A stretch of DNA of 64,000 bases from Amorphochlora amoebiformis (GCA_054601695.1 BAAHQB010000464.1:1-64000); one strand, 5' to 3'. Positions 1 to 40,539 are shown, counted from the first letter of the stretch. Translations and numbers: made by a program. The notes: generated from the sequence alone by a model not told the origin.

Positions 1-463
1 ACCAGATATAGGACAACCTCCACATCTAGACCTACTAGTACTCAAATTTTAGACCATCTGTAATAGCTATGTATCCATGAAAGGAGATAATAATCTGATT
101 GAATCCCATTGCTACCTAGCATGATCTAGATTGTAGATCTACTAGACCTAGTAGATTGTAGAGATTACTGTGATTATTTAGATTATCTCTAGTATCTATA
201 TAATCTAGATAATCGATATTCTAGATATTAGGTGTAATGAATCAATCTAGTCAATGACTAGATGATTCCAGAGACACCTAGAAGCTAGGAACAATACATA
301 TGCACTATTGTAGTATTGTAGTTTATCTTGGTCATTCCAGCGGGCCGGCCAGTGATTTAACGTTCAATTTTTAAATTGCGTGTCCTAGGTGTCTAGTGGC
401 TCAACTACAATACAGACTAGACAGATTTTATCTAGATTAGAAACTAATATATGACTCCTAGAA
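1..463. repeat. CTAG-rich low-complexity island 1
   Basis: The stretch is dominated by short words built around CTAG (TCTAGA, CTAGAC, TAGATC) at far higher density than in neighbouring sequence, without a fixed period. It abuts the stop codon (plus-strand cta at 464-466) of the minus-strand gene that ends at 464. Three similar islands occur at about 13.0-14.0, 31.4-33.0 and 45.0-45.9 kb. No coding sequence was seen in it. Confidence 0.7.
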
Positions 464-11859
<11,396 letters not shown>

Positions 11860-12899
11860 TTTCACACGCTTGGGAAGACTAACGCGGTCCCTCTTGGATA
11901 TATTACCGTTTCATCTACCAATTAACGTCACACAGGGCCGAGTCACGCTGTCAGTTAGGAATGTCACACGCCAATGTTCTCCAGGCGAAATCACCCAAAT
12001 CAAAACTTGTCGTTGAACGCGCGGCAGTGGCTCGACGCTGGGCCATGAAATATGTGCTTCCCGTTTCATGCATCACGTCTGAACACACCAATAGCTTACC
12101 ACAAGCATAATCGGGGAACCCCGGAATAATGCGACATTTTTTACTCATTTTAGTGGGCATTGTGGTACACTATCGGTCGTGGTAGAGGTCGTACAGCTGG
12201 GGTACGAAGCTCCTGCGCGAGGGATTTGAAAGAGGGTTAGAGGTAGTTATTTGGGCCTCTATGTACAGTATGAGTTCTAGAGGGACGATTGTTGACATGT
12301 ATGGCGAGAGAGAGGGATAGGGTATGATACTTTCGGCTGCCAAAGTTTATAGTTTTCAGCCCTTGCAATTTTAGGGGTTTTGGACATGGCGTAGGGCGAA
12401 TTATTACGGGTTTCCGGAAATTTTTGCTGTAAAGCATTTACCTAGATCATGAAAACCTTTTAACGTGCTCCAAGTGTTCATTATCCAAGGGGAGTGTTTG
12501 GCAAAATTTGGGTGGGAAACGGAACGACGTGACCTAGGTGACGGTTACAGAATACCAGAACATGTGCGATATCGGTCGGATTTAATACAATTTAAAATCA
12601 CGTTCAGCTTGAAGTCCGGAATCATCATATCACTGGCACGAACAAAGTTAAATTTGATCATTCGTGCCACTCCTATGAAATGCATAATATTGTACTGCTA
12701 GTACTGGCGCTTAATCCCAGTCAGATCTCAGTTTGCACGACGCAACCAGTATAATCTCTAATTAAGAATCAAAACAATTGCCGTCGGATTAGATTGTGAG
12801 ACTGACTCTAGAGATTGTAGATGTAAATCTTAACCCTCAGGCCCCATGACACATCTGGCATGTTACATCATTTCTCATGTATACTGTGAGCTACCTACC

Positions 12900-12939
<40 letters not shown>

Positions 12940-12941
12940 AC

Positions 12942-12993
<52 letters not shown>

Positions 12994-13020
12994 CATACTA
13001 GTCATACATATATATATATA
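11860..13020. other. Gene-free unique sequence upstream of the membrane-protein gene
   Basis: About 1.1 kb of non-repetitive sequence lies upstream of the ATG at 11859 and probably includes its promoter. Two small minus-strand frames (12160-11951, 69 codons from an ATG, with a perfect GTAAGC donor inside it; and 12437-12237) and one plus-strand frame (12465-12701) are present. None resembles a family I know or joins in phase to a neighbour, so none is called as a gene. A short first exon or 5' UTR cannot be excluded. Confidence 0.4.
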
Positions 13021-13021
13021 T

Positions 13022-13051
13022 ACTCTAGATACTATATATATATATATCTAG

Positions 13052-13093
<42 letters not shown>

Positions 13094-13985
13094 TCCAGTA
13101 CTAGAGTAGGTCTCGTCCAGTCGTATCTCTAGTCTAGTAGTATCTGAGACTAGGTAGACTAGAGTGTGGAGATTCTAGAGATTTACCTAGATTTACAGAT
13201 TTACCTAGTTTACAACATTCCTAGATTCATTTTCTAGATTCACACAGATTTACTAGATTTACTAGATTTACTAGATTTCTAGGATTTTATTCAATGTCTC
13301 TTGCATCTAGTCATTACCTAGATCTTAGTAGATTCTAGAGATTACTAGATCGTAGCTAGACTAGCTAGCTAGGCTAGCTAGGCTAGAGTCTCTATAGTCT
13401 AAAGAGTACTAGCTAGACTAGCTAGACCTAGTAGACTAGAGTAGATATCTAGAGATATCTAGACATGGTCTAGATCTAGTAGATCTAGTAGATGGTCTAG
13501 ATGGTCTAGATGGTAGACACTCTCTAGACTCTCTAGAGTCTAGACAATAGATCTCGTACGGATCTACTAGATCTACTAGATCTAATCAATCTGGTCAATG
13601 ACTAGCTAGACTAGATGACCTACTAGACCTAGTAGACCTAGATGCTAGAGATGACTAGAATGATTAAAGATCTAGAAGATTCAGGGTTGGTCATTAACTA
13701 GATTAACTCGCTAGACTCGACGGTCTAACTTTATTTAGTTTCTAGGTTTCTAGGTTTGGCTGCCGGCATACATCATCTCTAGCATCTACATCTTGATCTA
13801 GTTGATGTCTCTTATATCTACTAGATCTAGTATATACTATATATATATATATATATATCAGTATATATCAGCTAGATCAGTATATATATCTAGATATATT
13901 TATATATATACTATTATATACTAGATACTGAGTGAGTTCTCTGTTCCAGTGGATGAATCATTCTCTAGATTCTCGATAATTTGCC
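13022..13985. repeat. CTAG-rich low-complexity island 2
   Basis: CTAGA/TCTAG words are very dense, often as palindromes (AGATCTAGATCT-like), with runs such as CTAGATGGTCTAGATGGT at about 13489-13513. No coding sequence was seen. It lies in the spacer between the membrane-protein gene start and the 3' side of the RIIa-tailed gene. Confidence 0.75.
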
Positions 13986-14014
13986 CTCGCGATAGCTCAA
14001 TAACCACATTTAGC

Positions 14015-14095
14015 ATGGTGGAACTAATGGAAGAGTTTGTAGACCTACATCGTCAAGAAACCAGCCATAGCCTTCTCTTTGAATTGACTCACATT
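14015..14095 (+). CDS. Isolated candidate exon, function unknown
   Basis: The plus strand has CCACATTTAG followed by an ATG at 14015, 27 clean codons and then the good donor GTATGT. The translation begins MVELMEEFVDLHR and ends LLFELTHI; it is amphipathic and looks like real protein, unlike the surrounding repeat. It could be a first exon or an internal exon accepted at the TTTAG. I found no convincing partner exon. The only weak one is a 10-nt stretch before GTGAGT near 14941-14950. Confidence 0.3.
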
Positions 14096-14325
14096 GTATG
14101 TAGTTCCTGAAAGTGTACGTTTTATATATATGAGTGTTACTGTTCACAATGCATATCATTCATATATTTAGTTAAAGGTTCATTAATGTATTTATTTACT
14201 TTCAACAGTGTATATATTTGAATTGATATATATGTATATAAATATATCAACTTTGAATATGTTTTAGATGAATATATATATATATATATATGTACAGAAC
14301 CATGACATATACATATATACTATGC

Positions 14326-14376
<51 letters not shown>

Positions 14377-14626
14377 TATATACATATATAAATACGTAAA
14401 TATGCATTCCAAACATACCAGACAGCAAGTTAATCTCACTCTTCGGTATCCCGATGCTTACCAGAGCCTACAGTCATATGTATGAGTTGGATATGCATTT
14501 AAGATATCGTATGTGACAAAGATTGGGTGAATGTGTTTTGTTACCTGTCTGCACTGTTTTTCGTTTAAAAGGCCTCGATTTGGAAAATCGGAGGATCGAA
14601 ATACTACCTTCATATAAAAATTTAAC

Positions 14627-14699
<73 letters not shown>

Positions 14700-14704
14700 A
14701 TATA

Positions 14705-14760
<56 letters not shown>

Positions 14761-14865
14761 GTATATATTATGTATGTATCTATATACACATAAATAAAAA
14801 CAGACATAGATATATGCTAAGTTCACATGTATATATACATCAATATTTCATATTTCATATCTTGT

Positions 14866-14913
<48 letters not shown>

Positions 14914-15100
14914 ACATCCATAATGTATATACCTCAAGATCCTTGTCGGTGAGTAATGCCGGTGTAATCTCGGACATTGGTGTCTGAGTCTCCTATTTCC
15001 ACAATTCTCTCTTAGTAACATAGAAAACGACATATATGCAGGGAGACCAAAGCACATCATTAAAAAGCTAGAGGGTATTACCGGGGCATAACAAAGAGAG

Positions 15101-15137
<37 letters not shown>

Positions 15138-15160
15138 TAAGGATGTGAGGGATTCTAGCA

Positions 15161-15398
15161 GGGTTAGGGTTAGGGTTAGGGTTAAGGTTAGGTTTCTGAT
15201 TAGGCCTTGAGTTAGGGTTAGGGTTAGCGCAGGGTTAGGGTTAGGGTTAATGTTGTAACTGAGAGTGACATGTTAAGTCTTAGATCCTAAACTAATCCTA
15301 ACTTGACTCTAACCCTAACCTATATAAATCTAAAATGTGCTAATACATTTGATAAAATCTCCTGATATCACAAATGTGAAGTATTCAGAATTCTGCAG

Positions 15399-15463
<65 letters not shown>

Positions 15464-15770
15464 ACATATCCTAACCCTAACTCTGACCCAAACCCTAACC
15501 CTAGCCCTAACCCCGACCCTATCCCTAACCCTAATCCTAACCCCACAGGGCATTTTAGACCAATATTCCACTATCCCAACTAGGTTCTCACGTCATCATA
15601 TTGGTCATATGGGGGCGGTCAAACATTCTCTAACCCTAACCATAACCCTTACCCTAACCCTAACCCTAACCCTAACCCTAACCCTAAGGCTATTTCAAAC
15701 CCTAACCTTAATCCTAGCCCTAATTGAATCCTTACCCTAACCCAAACTATAGCCTTAGGTACTTAGGAAT
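15161..15770. repeat. Second cluster of telomere-like blocks
   Basis: TTAGGG runs at about 15161-15250, CCCTAA variants at 15470-15543 and a longer, cleaner CCCTAA run at 15630-15687. Variants such as CCCTAGCCC and CCCTATCCC indicate decay. The two orientations face each other across an AT repeat. Confidence 0.85.
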
Positions 15771-15777
15771 ACAAGCC

Positions 15778-15992
15778 CTATGAAGACAACAGAGAGAGAC
15801 ACACACACACACGCACAGAGAGAGAGAGAGAGAGAGGGAGATAAGGATAGAGAGAGAGAGAGAGAGAGAGAGATAAGGATAAGAGATAAGGATAGAGAGA
15901 GAGAGAGAGAGAGAGATAAGGATAAGAGGGATACTAAAAGAGCATAGCAGAGAGAGAGAGAGAGAGAGATAGGGATGTGAGGGATACTACCA
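15778..15992 (+). repeat. GAGA repeats with GATAAGGAT spacers
   Basis: (GA)n runs are punctuated by GATAAGGATA, and a shorter (GA)n block lies at 15100-15138. This is simple sequence and not coding. Confidence 0.85.
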
Positions 15993-16350
15993 GCGCGTAT
16001 CAGTAAGAGCGAGATAGGGCTATAAGGATGTGAGAGATAAAAAAGAGAGTATGGAAAGCACGGTGAGAGATGAAGAGAAGTATACTGATAGCGTTCTGGA
16101 ATCTTTCATTAGATTTTGAGAAGAAACAAGTGATTATTATCTTTGAAAGACTTTTCAGTGAGAGACTCAGGTTGGCGGGAGAGCGTGAGGGAAGAGATAC
16201 ATTAAAAAGGAACATCACACCGTATCTAAAAGAGATATTTAGAGCGAGAGAGCGACGATATTTAGAGCGAGAGAGCGACACAGACAACAGAGTGGAAACG
16301 ATAGAAAAAAAAAAGAAAAAATTAAAGCGCGATCGAGAGGTTAGCTTAAC

Positions 16351-19819
<3,469 letters not shown>

Positions 19820-20562
19820 CGTAGGATTCTCCTCTTTTATGCTCTTTTTCAGTCTGTGTGAGTTTCACTCTGAATTGAAGAAATTGGCCAGTGTACTCGC
19901 TACAAAGCCCAGTTATATTATTGTCAAACCCGAGGAGATTGCTGGGCGCCTTTCAAGGGGATTACGCTTTGAGAAACTGTCACTGTCCTGGGGATGAAAC
20001 GGATTATATACCCTCTAATGGATTTACATTAAGATCGCTCTGAAATTAATTTCTATTAATATATGATTTCGATAATAATAATGTTTCATATTAGTTCGGG
20101 ACTTCGGGCTTTGGATTCTAATACTAAATATAGTTCGTCCGACAGTTACAAATATTTTGATAAAGGAATCATAGCTGATTCATAGCTAACCAAACCCTTT
20201 AACAGAGCACCGTGTCGCGAGTTCGTCTGGCCTGTTTCTACAACAATCAACAACCCAAAGAAACCAGGATTGTCAACACGAGTTTTGACGCGTGAAGCAG
20301 ACATCCCCTCGTACCAACTACAGCTTACCCACGAACTCGAACAACCACTCTCCACCACGCGCGAGAATCTACTTCCGTGTACTGCTTTCGGATCTTTTGT
20401 AGCCTGACAAGCTGCAACACAAAACCAGACTTGCAGATCGGTTTTGAAGCATAAACCTGCATATCCTCTTCTCTTAGAGAAGGATAGAAGGCTTGAAGAG
20501 CAAAGTCCAACACCCTCCAGTTTCATCTTCACTGTAATAACTCCGTCGCTGCCTTCGCCTCA
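19820..20562. promoter_or_regulatory. Shared divergent intergenic region
   Basis: 743 bp separate the ATG of the RIIa-tailed gene (minus) from the ATG of the ZNF474-like gene (plus). The sequence is less AT-repetitive than its surroundings and has no TA tract. It presumably carries both promoters, and the two cilium-type products would suit co-regulation, which is inference. I do not recognise a specific element. Confidence 0.4.
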
Positions 20563-31342
<10,780 letters not shown>

Positions 31343-31429
31343 CAATGAGAGGTTTCGGCTACCTGCTAAAGCTCTGGGAGAAGAAGCAGGAAGACCTACC
31401 TAGGTACAGCGAGAATCCAGAAATTGTCA

Positions 31430-33052
31430 ACTCGGGGTAAATATCAGTTGAATTAATTCCACGTACACGACGTGGTAGAATGTAGATCTATAAACTAGAT
31501 AAACCAAAGAGAGTCTGGAGACTTACCCTCTAGACTCTAGTTACCATCTAGACCATGCATGATGATGCGCATATATTGCAAGAAATAAATGACCGAAGTT
31601 TTAACATAACACCAATAATTATTAATTGTTGAAAAGTATCCCAGTATCAAGATTCAAATTACTGGAATTAGTGCTAATTAATAAATTTATACTGTCTAGA
31701 CTGTAGATAGATCATCTACTCTCTAGACTCTAGATCATGACTAGTTCCAGTACAGCTAGTAAGAGTACAGTCTAGACAGTATCTCTAGTATCTAGCGTAT
31801 ACAGTAATAATACTGTGATACTAGTAATAATATTCATTGAAGTCTAGTCTAGAGTATCTACTACCAGACTCGTCTAGAGTACCTACTAGATCTAGGCTGG
31901 TCTATCGTTGTGATTCTAGAGCTGATCTAGCATCCAGAGCATGCAGACACTTAAAGAGAGTTAACCTCTCCATAATCGTCTAGTACGTACGCGTACTTTT
32001 ACGGGGCTCAACAGGAAGCAATTTATACAATATCTAGAATCTAGAGAATATATATCATCATGAGTATCGATACCTCGTATGTCTAGTATGCGTACGTACG
32101 TACGCATGCGGACGATCCCTGATAGTGTAAGCAATACCTATAGCTAGCATACGTACGTCCCGAATTTCTATATAGTACGTACGTACGTATCAAACCGGGT
32201 ATATGGTAGCGTGCACGTCCAGCCAATACTCAGTACTGCTGACACTGCAATATACTACACATTCACGGAAGTACGTATACATGTTCATATGTTACAGTAC
32301 GTATAACTAGGACATACGTACCATCTAGACTGACATGTCCGATCACAGATGGATCCAATCTAGACCGTTGAATAGTCCATATCTAGATATGCGTACATGA
32401 AAGTATGCTATGATCTAGATGATATACGAGATACGCACTAGACTTACGTGTACCGTGAATGATTAATGACCATCATCATATTTGTAGAATATTAAACTTT
32501 GCCAGTGAGCCCACTGCATAGATCTAAGTTTGTTTACTGCTTCATTAGCTAAGTTCGAGCGTGATCAGACCGTATACACGAACGTTACTATGATGATATG
32601 CGCATGCATGTACTATTGATTAAGTTCTGTAGTTTGTAGACTCAACGGCAATTAGTAGACGGCAATTAGTAGACATACTAGACATACAAGTATTGACATG
32701 CGCACGGGTAAACTCTAGACACTGGCCATGATGCCTTGACTGCGATAGATACACCATACAACATTTGGATATCATCTGGATCATGAAATTAAAGCGTAAC
32801 GGAAATTCTAGGATTCAGTCAAGCATAGAATGAAATTGTGTATGAAATTCAGAGGATTAAACGTATTAGTATGAACTAGATGAAATTCAGAGGATTAAGC
32901 TAGTAAACATTAAATCATTGAAGACTTGTAATTCTCATCCATGAGGTTTTTAAACAAACTTAATTCTAGTTAATTACCTGATTGAATGCCACTATTGTCT
33001 AGATCGTACGCATCACAACAACGGCTGCAATAAACACTATAATATTATACAC

Positions 33053-33060
<8 letters not shown>
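31430..33060. repeat. CTAG- and ACGT-rich island 3
   Basis: About 1.6 kb with dense CTAGA words in its first half and TACGTACG, GTACGTAC and GCGTACG words from about 31980 to 32600. It lies directly after the stop of the ZNF474-like gene. No coding sequence was found across 31343-34160 apart from short random frames. Confidence 0.7.
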
Positions 33061-33104
<44 letters not shown>

Positions 33105-33354
33105 TAAAAATATATATATATATATATATGTATGTATATAAATTCGTGCATAAACATGTACAATAATATGACTCAATGTTGAATGATATATGTATATCAT
33201 GGCACATGATGTTCGAAGTGATCTATGACGACATAATTCATGCTTAGGTATATTTCAAAGATAGGGTCCTAGGGATACTTAGCTACATTTCAAAGACAGG
33301 CCCATCGGATACAATGGCTCGCACATAGAAAACACAAGTGAAAGCGGAGAGAAG

Positions 33355-33448
33355 AGGATATCTATCGCATGATACGCATGAGGCGCATGACGCATATGAG
33401 GCGCATGACGCATATGAGGCGCGCATGAGGCGCGCATGAGGCGCATTA
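33355..33448 (+). repeat. GCATGAGGCGC tandem repeat
   Basis: About eight imperfect copies of GCATGAGGCGCATGACGCATAT-type units lie in the spacer upstream of the gene starting at 34161. Confidence 0.85.
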
Positions 33449-34160
33449 ACAAAAGGGTTTCAGTATCGTGCCATCAACAACTTTCACCATTGAGGATAAC
33501 AACAATATTGGGGTGTGTGTGTGTGTGAATGTATGTGTATACCTACGATATGCATGGCACAAATCATATTCAAGTTGGGCATGTACACAGATGTGTGTCT
33601 CATACATACATTACACACACACACACGTGTGCCTCATACATTTATTACTCTCGCCCACAGACTTGTGTACATGTCTGTGTATGATACAATAATTACTAAA
33701 GAACACAACACACATACGATACAATAATTACTCAAGAACATAACACACACACGCACACAGAAGACGGCGGTTACACAATGATGCATGTGACACATCCATA
33801 TCCAAGCCACACATGCCGCCGCGCACGGGTATGCAATTGTGACGTTAATTTTGAATACTTGGTTCAAATGCATACATACACACGTTGCATCACTGCAGTC
33901 CCTGCCGGAGAAGGACCAGATTGTGACCAATGGAAGTGCATGTTGTCACCCAAAGTGACAACATAATATATAAATATATACATATCTCGAAATGAGATAT
34001 CAAATGTTTTTCGATTTTGTCGGGTCGATTCAAAACACGGCAGGCCTTCGCAATCTCTTGGCGGGATAGACAAAGGGCGCCTCTCTGGGCACAAGTCAAA
34101 CGCGTGTGAGACGTGTTTTGACGCGTGTGTTGAATCTACAAACGAAGCGGCAAGTGTAGC

Positions 34161-34562
34161 ATGCCCAAGCGCAAGGGAAAGAAAGGAGGCGGGTCGAAGG
34201 CGAAGAAGGCAAAGACAGAGGCAGGAGCCGGAAAAGAGAAACTTTCGGGTCTGTCTGCCTTTGCATTTAAGGCCGGGGAGAAGTCGGTGAGCAAAAGCGA
34301 CGATGTTGGGTCTCAAATGGCCGGAAGCAACTTAGGGGCGGATGATATTGGCTTGTCCGATATTCTCAAGGTCACTTGTGTGCGTATACTGTCTACATTA
34401 TATGTACATATACATATATAATATTTCATATATATATATATATAAAATATGTTATACATATATTATGTGTATGTGTGTGTATACATTATATATTTTATAT
34501 ATATTTATATATATATATATATACATATTTCTATATATATATATATATTTATATGTATATTA

Positions 34563-34648
<86 letters not shown>

Positions 34649-34930
34649 TTATATATATACATATATATATTATATATAATATATATATATATATATGAAT
34701 ATTATAGTTAAAAATATTTTGTAATTTGATATAGGAACCATGGTATGGACTATTGAGCAAAGCGATTACAAGACAACCAAACGCAGAAATGTAATATTCA
34801 ATCCACTTTTGGGACAATGCCATTTTTTTTACATTAAAAATTCAACTTTAACATCCATATGTGTGATTTTGACATTCATATTGTGTGTGTGTGTGCTCTG
34901 CATGTGAACATTGCATGACAGCTATACATA

Positions 34931-34967
<37 letters not shown>

Positions 34968-35192
34968 ATATATATATAATTATATACATATATGTGTGTT
35001 TAGATATATATATTATATATATGTATATATGTATATTATATATATATATATATATATGTAATATATATATATATATATAAATATAATATATATAATATAA
35101 TAATATATATATATGTATACATATATCTCGTAATAATATTCATACATAAATATAATATACATATATATATATATATATGTACATATATAAAA

Positions 35193-35239
<47 letters not shown>

Positions 35240-36418
35240 ACATATAACTGATATATACATACATGTATACATACATTAATACAATATACAAATTTGTATT
35301 TCATTATTGTATGTATCTACGCCTATGTGAATATACACATATACATATATACATTAATACAATTTGCAAATGTACATTTATTATTGCATGATATCTACGC
35401 CTACGCCTAATGTATATGTGTATATTTATAGAATATATTTAGGTTAGTTGGAAAAATCGTCCAACATAACATCGACGCCTAAAGGCTACTGTATAATGTG
35501 TATATTGATATCGATATCTAGGTTCGTTGGAAAAAAGCGTCCTCCAGAGATTTTCCCCGTTCGCGAGCTAACCTTCCGAGCTCTTCAAGTCGCCCTACCA
35601 TAACAAACCGCCAACTCGATAAATACCCAAATTTTACCGAAAGCCCATCAACATTATCCCCATAACATCCTAAAAAATACGCTAACAATACCAATAACGC
35701 CAAGCTTGCAACGCACATGTTCTAAGAACGACTTTTCTTGAAAACCATGTTTAATATATATATATTTATAATAATTTTGATGCATATATAAGTAAGGATT
35801 ATAATATATATAATATACATATATGTATATATATATTTATAGTACTTATACATATAATATATGTGTGCTTGTTTGTGTCCACACATATGTATTGATGAGA
35901 TATAATATTTGATCTGAATACCAGGCCAATGATCCCGAAAACTATAAAGTCATCATCTTCGGTATGTGCTGACCACTATTCCTTGTCCAAACTCACAACC
36001 CCATAGGATTTATTCGCTTGAAATCACATCACATATCACGTCACATCACATCACATCCATCAATCCCATCACATCAGATCACATCACATCACGTGACATG
36101 GCATCAATCAATGTCTAACTGAGGTGTATCGATGCCACTTGGATATGAAAAGCGAGCGAATCCGAGGCGAGGTGAGATTAAGGTGAGATTAATGTGGTTG
36201 ACAGGAGAGGCGCCGTTTCCTCGTTTGGAGTCTTGCACAGGGATTGCTCTTTTCGATGGGAAATTCAAAAATTGGGCCAAACTGGGCAGGTGTCCTCATA
36301 CAAGATAAGCTTGCCTTATGATGTACATGTACGCGTAAGTGTTGTATGTACGAAATTTATTGTCTCTGAGGAGTGCCTGCATGCATGTCCATGCGTGCAT
36401 AGGTATATATGCATTATG

Positions 36419-36463
<45 letters not shown>

Positions 36464-36536
36464 ATATATGTATATATAATAATAAATATATATATATATA
36501 CCTATATATGTATATATAATAATAAATATATTATAT

Positions 36537-36596
<60 letters not shown>

Positions 36597-37702
36597 ATAT
36601 AATATATACATACATATATATATATATATATTTATTATAATACATACATTGTACACACATATATGTACATACATTTATTATGCATATATACGAAAATATA
36701 TTTTCCAAAAAATCACATAAAATGAAACGAAGCGATTGTAATATGTACTCAAGTGTGTATCTTTGAATGCCCGTTAGGTGCGCCTCCTTACGCGCGATGT
36801 TGAAGAACATATGCATGTGGAAGGATCCCAAAAAGATCAAATGGTACATGTCATGTCTTGCCTATTCATATGCAATCTATACCCAGTTCTAGTCAAATAA
36901 CTAGAGAATATCAAATTTGGAATATGGGGATATTCGTGTGCATATATGTGTGTAAATACGTCGTTCTAAGTTGAAAGCTAGTTTGTATTCGTTTCGTTGC
37001 ATGATCTTTGGTTGTTTGATATCGGACATTTGTGTCCATTTTGGGCGTATTTTTGTATCATTATATTTGAAATCTGCATTTGTGTAAGCATGAACCAAAT
37101 ATTGCATATTATTACCAGCAAATCGAAGGCAAACATGAGCCATATATTGCATATTATTATACATGAACCATATATTGCATATTATTAGCAAATCGAAGGC
37201 AAACAGAGCCATATATTGCATATTATTACCAGCAAATCGAAGGCCGATGCGGTGCGCAAAATGGCGAAGACTAGTGGTATCAATTCACTGCTTCATTACA
37301 TGTTGCATACGCAAACATATGCAACATTGCACACGCAAACACATGCTAGATATTGCCTCGTATTGGCACATGTTACATATGCAAATGTGCAATATGTCGA
37401 TGGAATGTATTATGTTACGTAAAGATAACAGAGAAGCATGTTTGAATATTTCGTTGACATATGTTAGGTAAGATATATAACCGGATTCATGATCACGTTT
37501 GGCATGTGATGTGTTTTGAATTGTTGATTTTGATGCTTCTCCTTTCTAATGGTGTTGATATTGATGTCGATGTTTTAGGTTTAGTAGAGGTTCCAGAGTG
37601 GTTTCAAGCCACGCTCGCTCAGGGAGTCTTGTGGCTCAACACTGCTCTTACAACAGGGGGGTATGGAGCTATTTTATATGCAGCATATAAATATATATAT
37701 TA

Positions 37703-37733
<31 letters not shown>

Positions 37734-37769
37734 TATGTATATATGTATAATGTATATATATATATGTAA

Positions 37770-37801
<32 letters not shown>

Positions 37802-38230
37802 TACATATATACATACATATATGTGTATATATATTATATAATATATATATGCATGTATATATTTACAAACATGTATATATGTAATTGTAAAAATGTATGT
37901 ATATATATTATATATATGATATATATATGTATATATATAGGACTATGAGCAAAGCGGATCATCACAAGTTCTGGAGCCCTGTCATGGTACAATAAACTTG
38001 TTCTAAACTTGTTCTACACAATCTTGAGCTTTAACAAAAACACAACATTTGTTCCACCAATGCATGCATGCATGAACGTCGTTCCGACCATGACCATAGA
38101 ACAAACTTTGGGGTCTTGTTTTAAGGTCAAGATTGTCAGCTCTATTCTCAACTCCAAGGCCAAAACCAAGTACCGCTATACATATACATATACATATATA
38201 TATATATTATATATATACACATATATATAT

Positions 38231-38272
<42 letters not shown>

Positions 38273-38336
38273 TAGTATACATGCAAAATATGTATATATA
38301 TATATACATATATATGTGTATATATGTGTATATACA

Positions 38337-38391
<55 letters not shown>

Positions 38392-38481
38392 CACATAAAG
38401 ATTTCATCAAACATTTATTTCGATTATTATACGTATACAAAATATGCACATATTCATATGATACATATATATATGTATATC

Positions 38482-38525
<44 letters not shown>

Positions 38526-38720
38526 ATATACATATATTATATATTTATATATACATATTCCAGGAAGAGTAAAAAGAATGGCTGTGTGTTTGCCCTCTGG
38601 GGCAGGTAAGGCAAATACTTACACTAAGATATAAAAAATATACTAACAGATTTTAAATATATATATATATAGATTATATATATATATATATATTTATTTA
38701 TTTATCTATAAATGTATGTA

Positions 38721-38762
<42 letters not shown>

Positions 38763-38857
38763 TATATAAATACATTATATATATATATATATATATATGT
38801 TACATATATATAGTATGTATGCATATTTATGTGTTTTGTGTATAGTGTATGATATAG

Positions 38858-38902
<45 letters not shown>

Positions 38903-40497
38903 ATATGTATATATATATGTATAAATTATATATATATACATATATATAAATACAAATATATATGTATATACGTGACATATGTCACATGTCACATGTATGT
39001 GCCTACGCTTAAACAGGAAAGGCCCAGCGGTTAGAATATGATGTCTAGAATAAGCGCGTATGTAACACGTGACATCTATGTGCCTACGCCTAAACAGGAA
39101 GGCCCAGCGGTTGAAGAATATGTTGTCTAAAATAAGCGCGTCGAGCCGCTGTCCAGTTCGCTTCGTCGAGGGATGGAACCCTGCAGCAGGGGTAATCATT
39201 TAGATGTATTCACTTAGATGTATTCACTTAGATGTATTCACTATGATGTATTCACTTAGATAGCTCACAAATCTTAAATCTTATCAACTTAGATGTACTG
39301 ACGTATATGTATATTACATATAGAGATGTATAATATATATATTATGTACATAATATATACATATATATACATATATATATACATATGTATCCCATACATG
39401 GTAAAGAGTATGAAATTGGATACGTGAGGATGCAGTGAAGAACGTAAAGTAAAGCTGTTAATGTACACATACACATACACATCACGGGAACGTAAAATAA
39501 AGCTGTTAATGTACACATAAACATCACGGGAACGTAAAATAAAGCTGTTAATGTACACATAAACATCACGGAACATGTATCAATATTTTTATTTCCTCAT
39601 ACGTATAGGTTGGATTTGGATACATATTCCATGTACATATATATGTGTATATATATATATACACATACATACATATACATATACATATGCGTATATATAC
39701 ATATGTAGATATATATATATGTATGTATGTATAGTACATGCATCTATCTATTTTATGAGTACATGCTACGTATATATGCAACATACATATACATTTACTA
39801 GGGTTATGGTAAGATCGATTTTTGCGACAAAGACAACCTGGGCATGATAAACAACCAACTCAAACAAATGGGTCTAGACCCTATCAACTGGTTAATACTA
39901 ACGTTCGTCGATCGTGCGCTCGCGTGCCCTCACATGCCCTCACATGTCTTCACATGCCCTCACATGCCTCGCATGCCCTCGCATGCCTCGCCTCGCATGC
40001 CCTCGCATGCCCTCGTATGCCCTCGCATGCCCTCGCATGCCCTCGTATGCCCTCGCATGACCTCGCATGCCCTCGTATGCCCTCGCATGCGAGGGCATGC
40101 GCTCGAAGCCTCCATATGCCCTGATACACCGTTACATGCCTTGATATGGTAATTTGATGTGTAATGATGTGATGTGACGTGTGATGTGCTGTGATGTGTT
40201 GTGATGTGTTGTGATGTGTTGTAATGTGATATGTTGAGATGTGATGTGATGTGATGTTATGTTATGTTGTTATGCAGGTTTCCGTGCCCCGGTTGGGAGT
40301 TGGAAGTTAGTACGTCACAGGATCATATCCAAAAGGTCACCTATGTTATTCCACATTATATATTAATGTATATTTATACATGTATTTATTATGTGTGTAG
40401 ATATATACATAATATATTTTTATAATATATATACATATATATATATATATATAATGTAATATATATATAGCTATAAATATAAAACCATATGTTGCGC

Positions 40498-40539
<42 letters not shown>

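Larger units (their letters stand above)
34735..39890 (+). other. UDG-superfamily-like domain with altered catalytic motifs
   Basis: The order of family-1 UDG elements is recognisable: [34 protein letters not shown] in place of [19 protein letters not shown] in place of [16 protein letters not shown] in place of the PSLRNI-type helix; [13 protein letters not shown] in place of [24 protein letters not shown] in place of [18 protein letters not shown] in place of the HPSPLS leucine loop; and DPINW near the end as in human UNG KPIDW. The uracil-contacting Asn of LLLN is kept. The catalytic Asp of GQDPY is Ala (GEAPF) and the loop His is replaced (WNPA). GEAP recalls family 4 and NPx recalls MUG/TDG motif B. 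Loss or change of glycosylase activity is inferred. Confidence 0.75.

Noticed and set aside
20146-20532. 128-codon minus-strand frame upstream of the ZNF474-like gene
   Set aside because: It lies in the divergent promoter region, has no recognisable domain and no codon bias; probably chance.
39822-40152. Plus-strand frames of about 100 codons with [10 protein letters not shown] repeats
   Set aside because: They are translations of the CCCTCGCATG array inside an intron; only the first 23 codons belong to the real exon.
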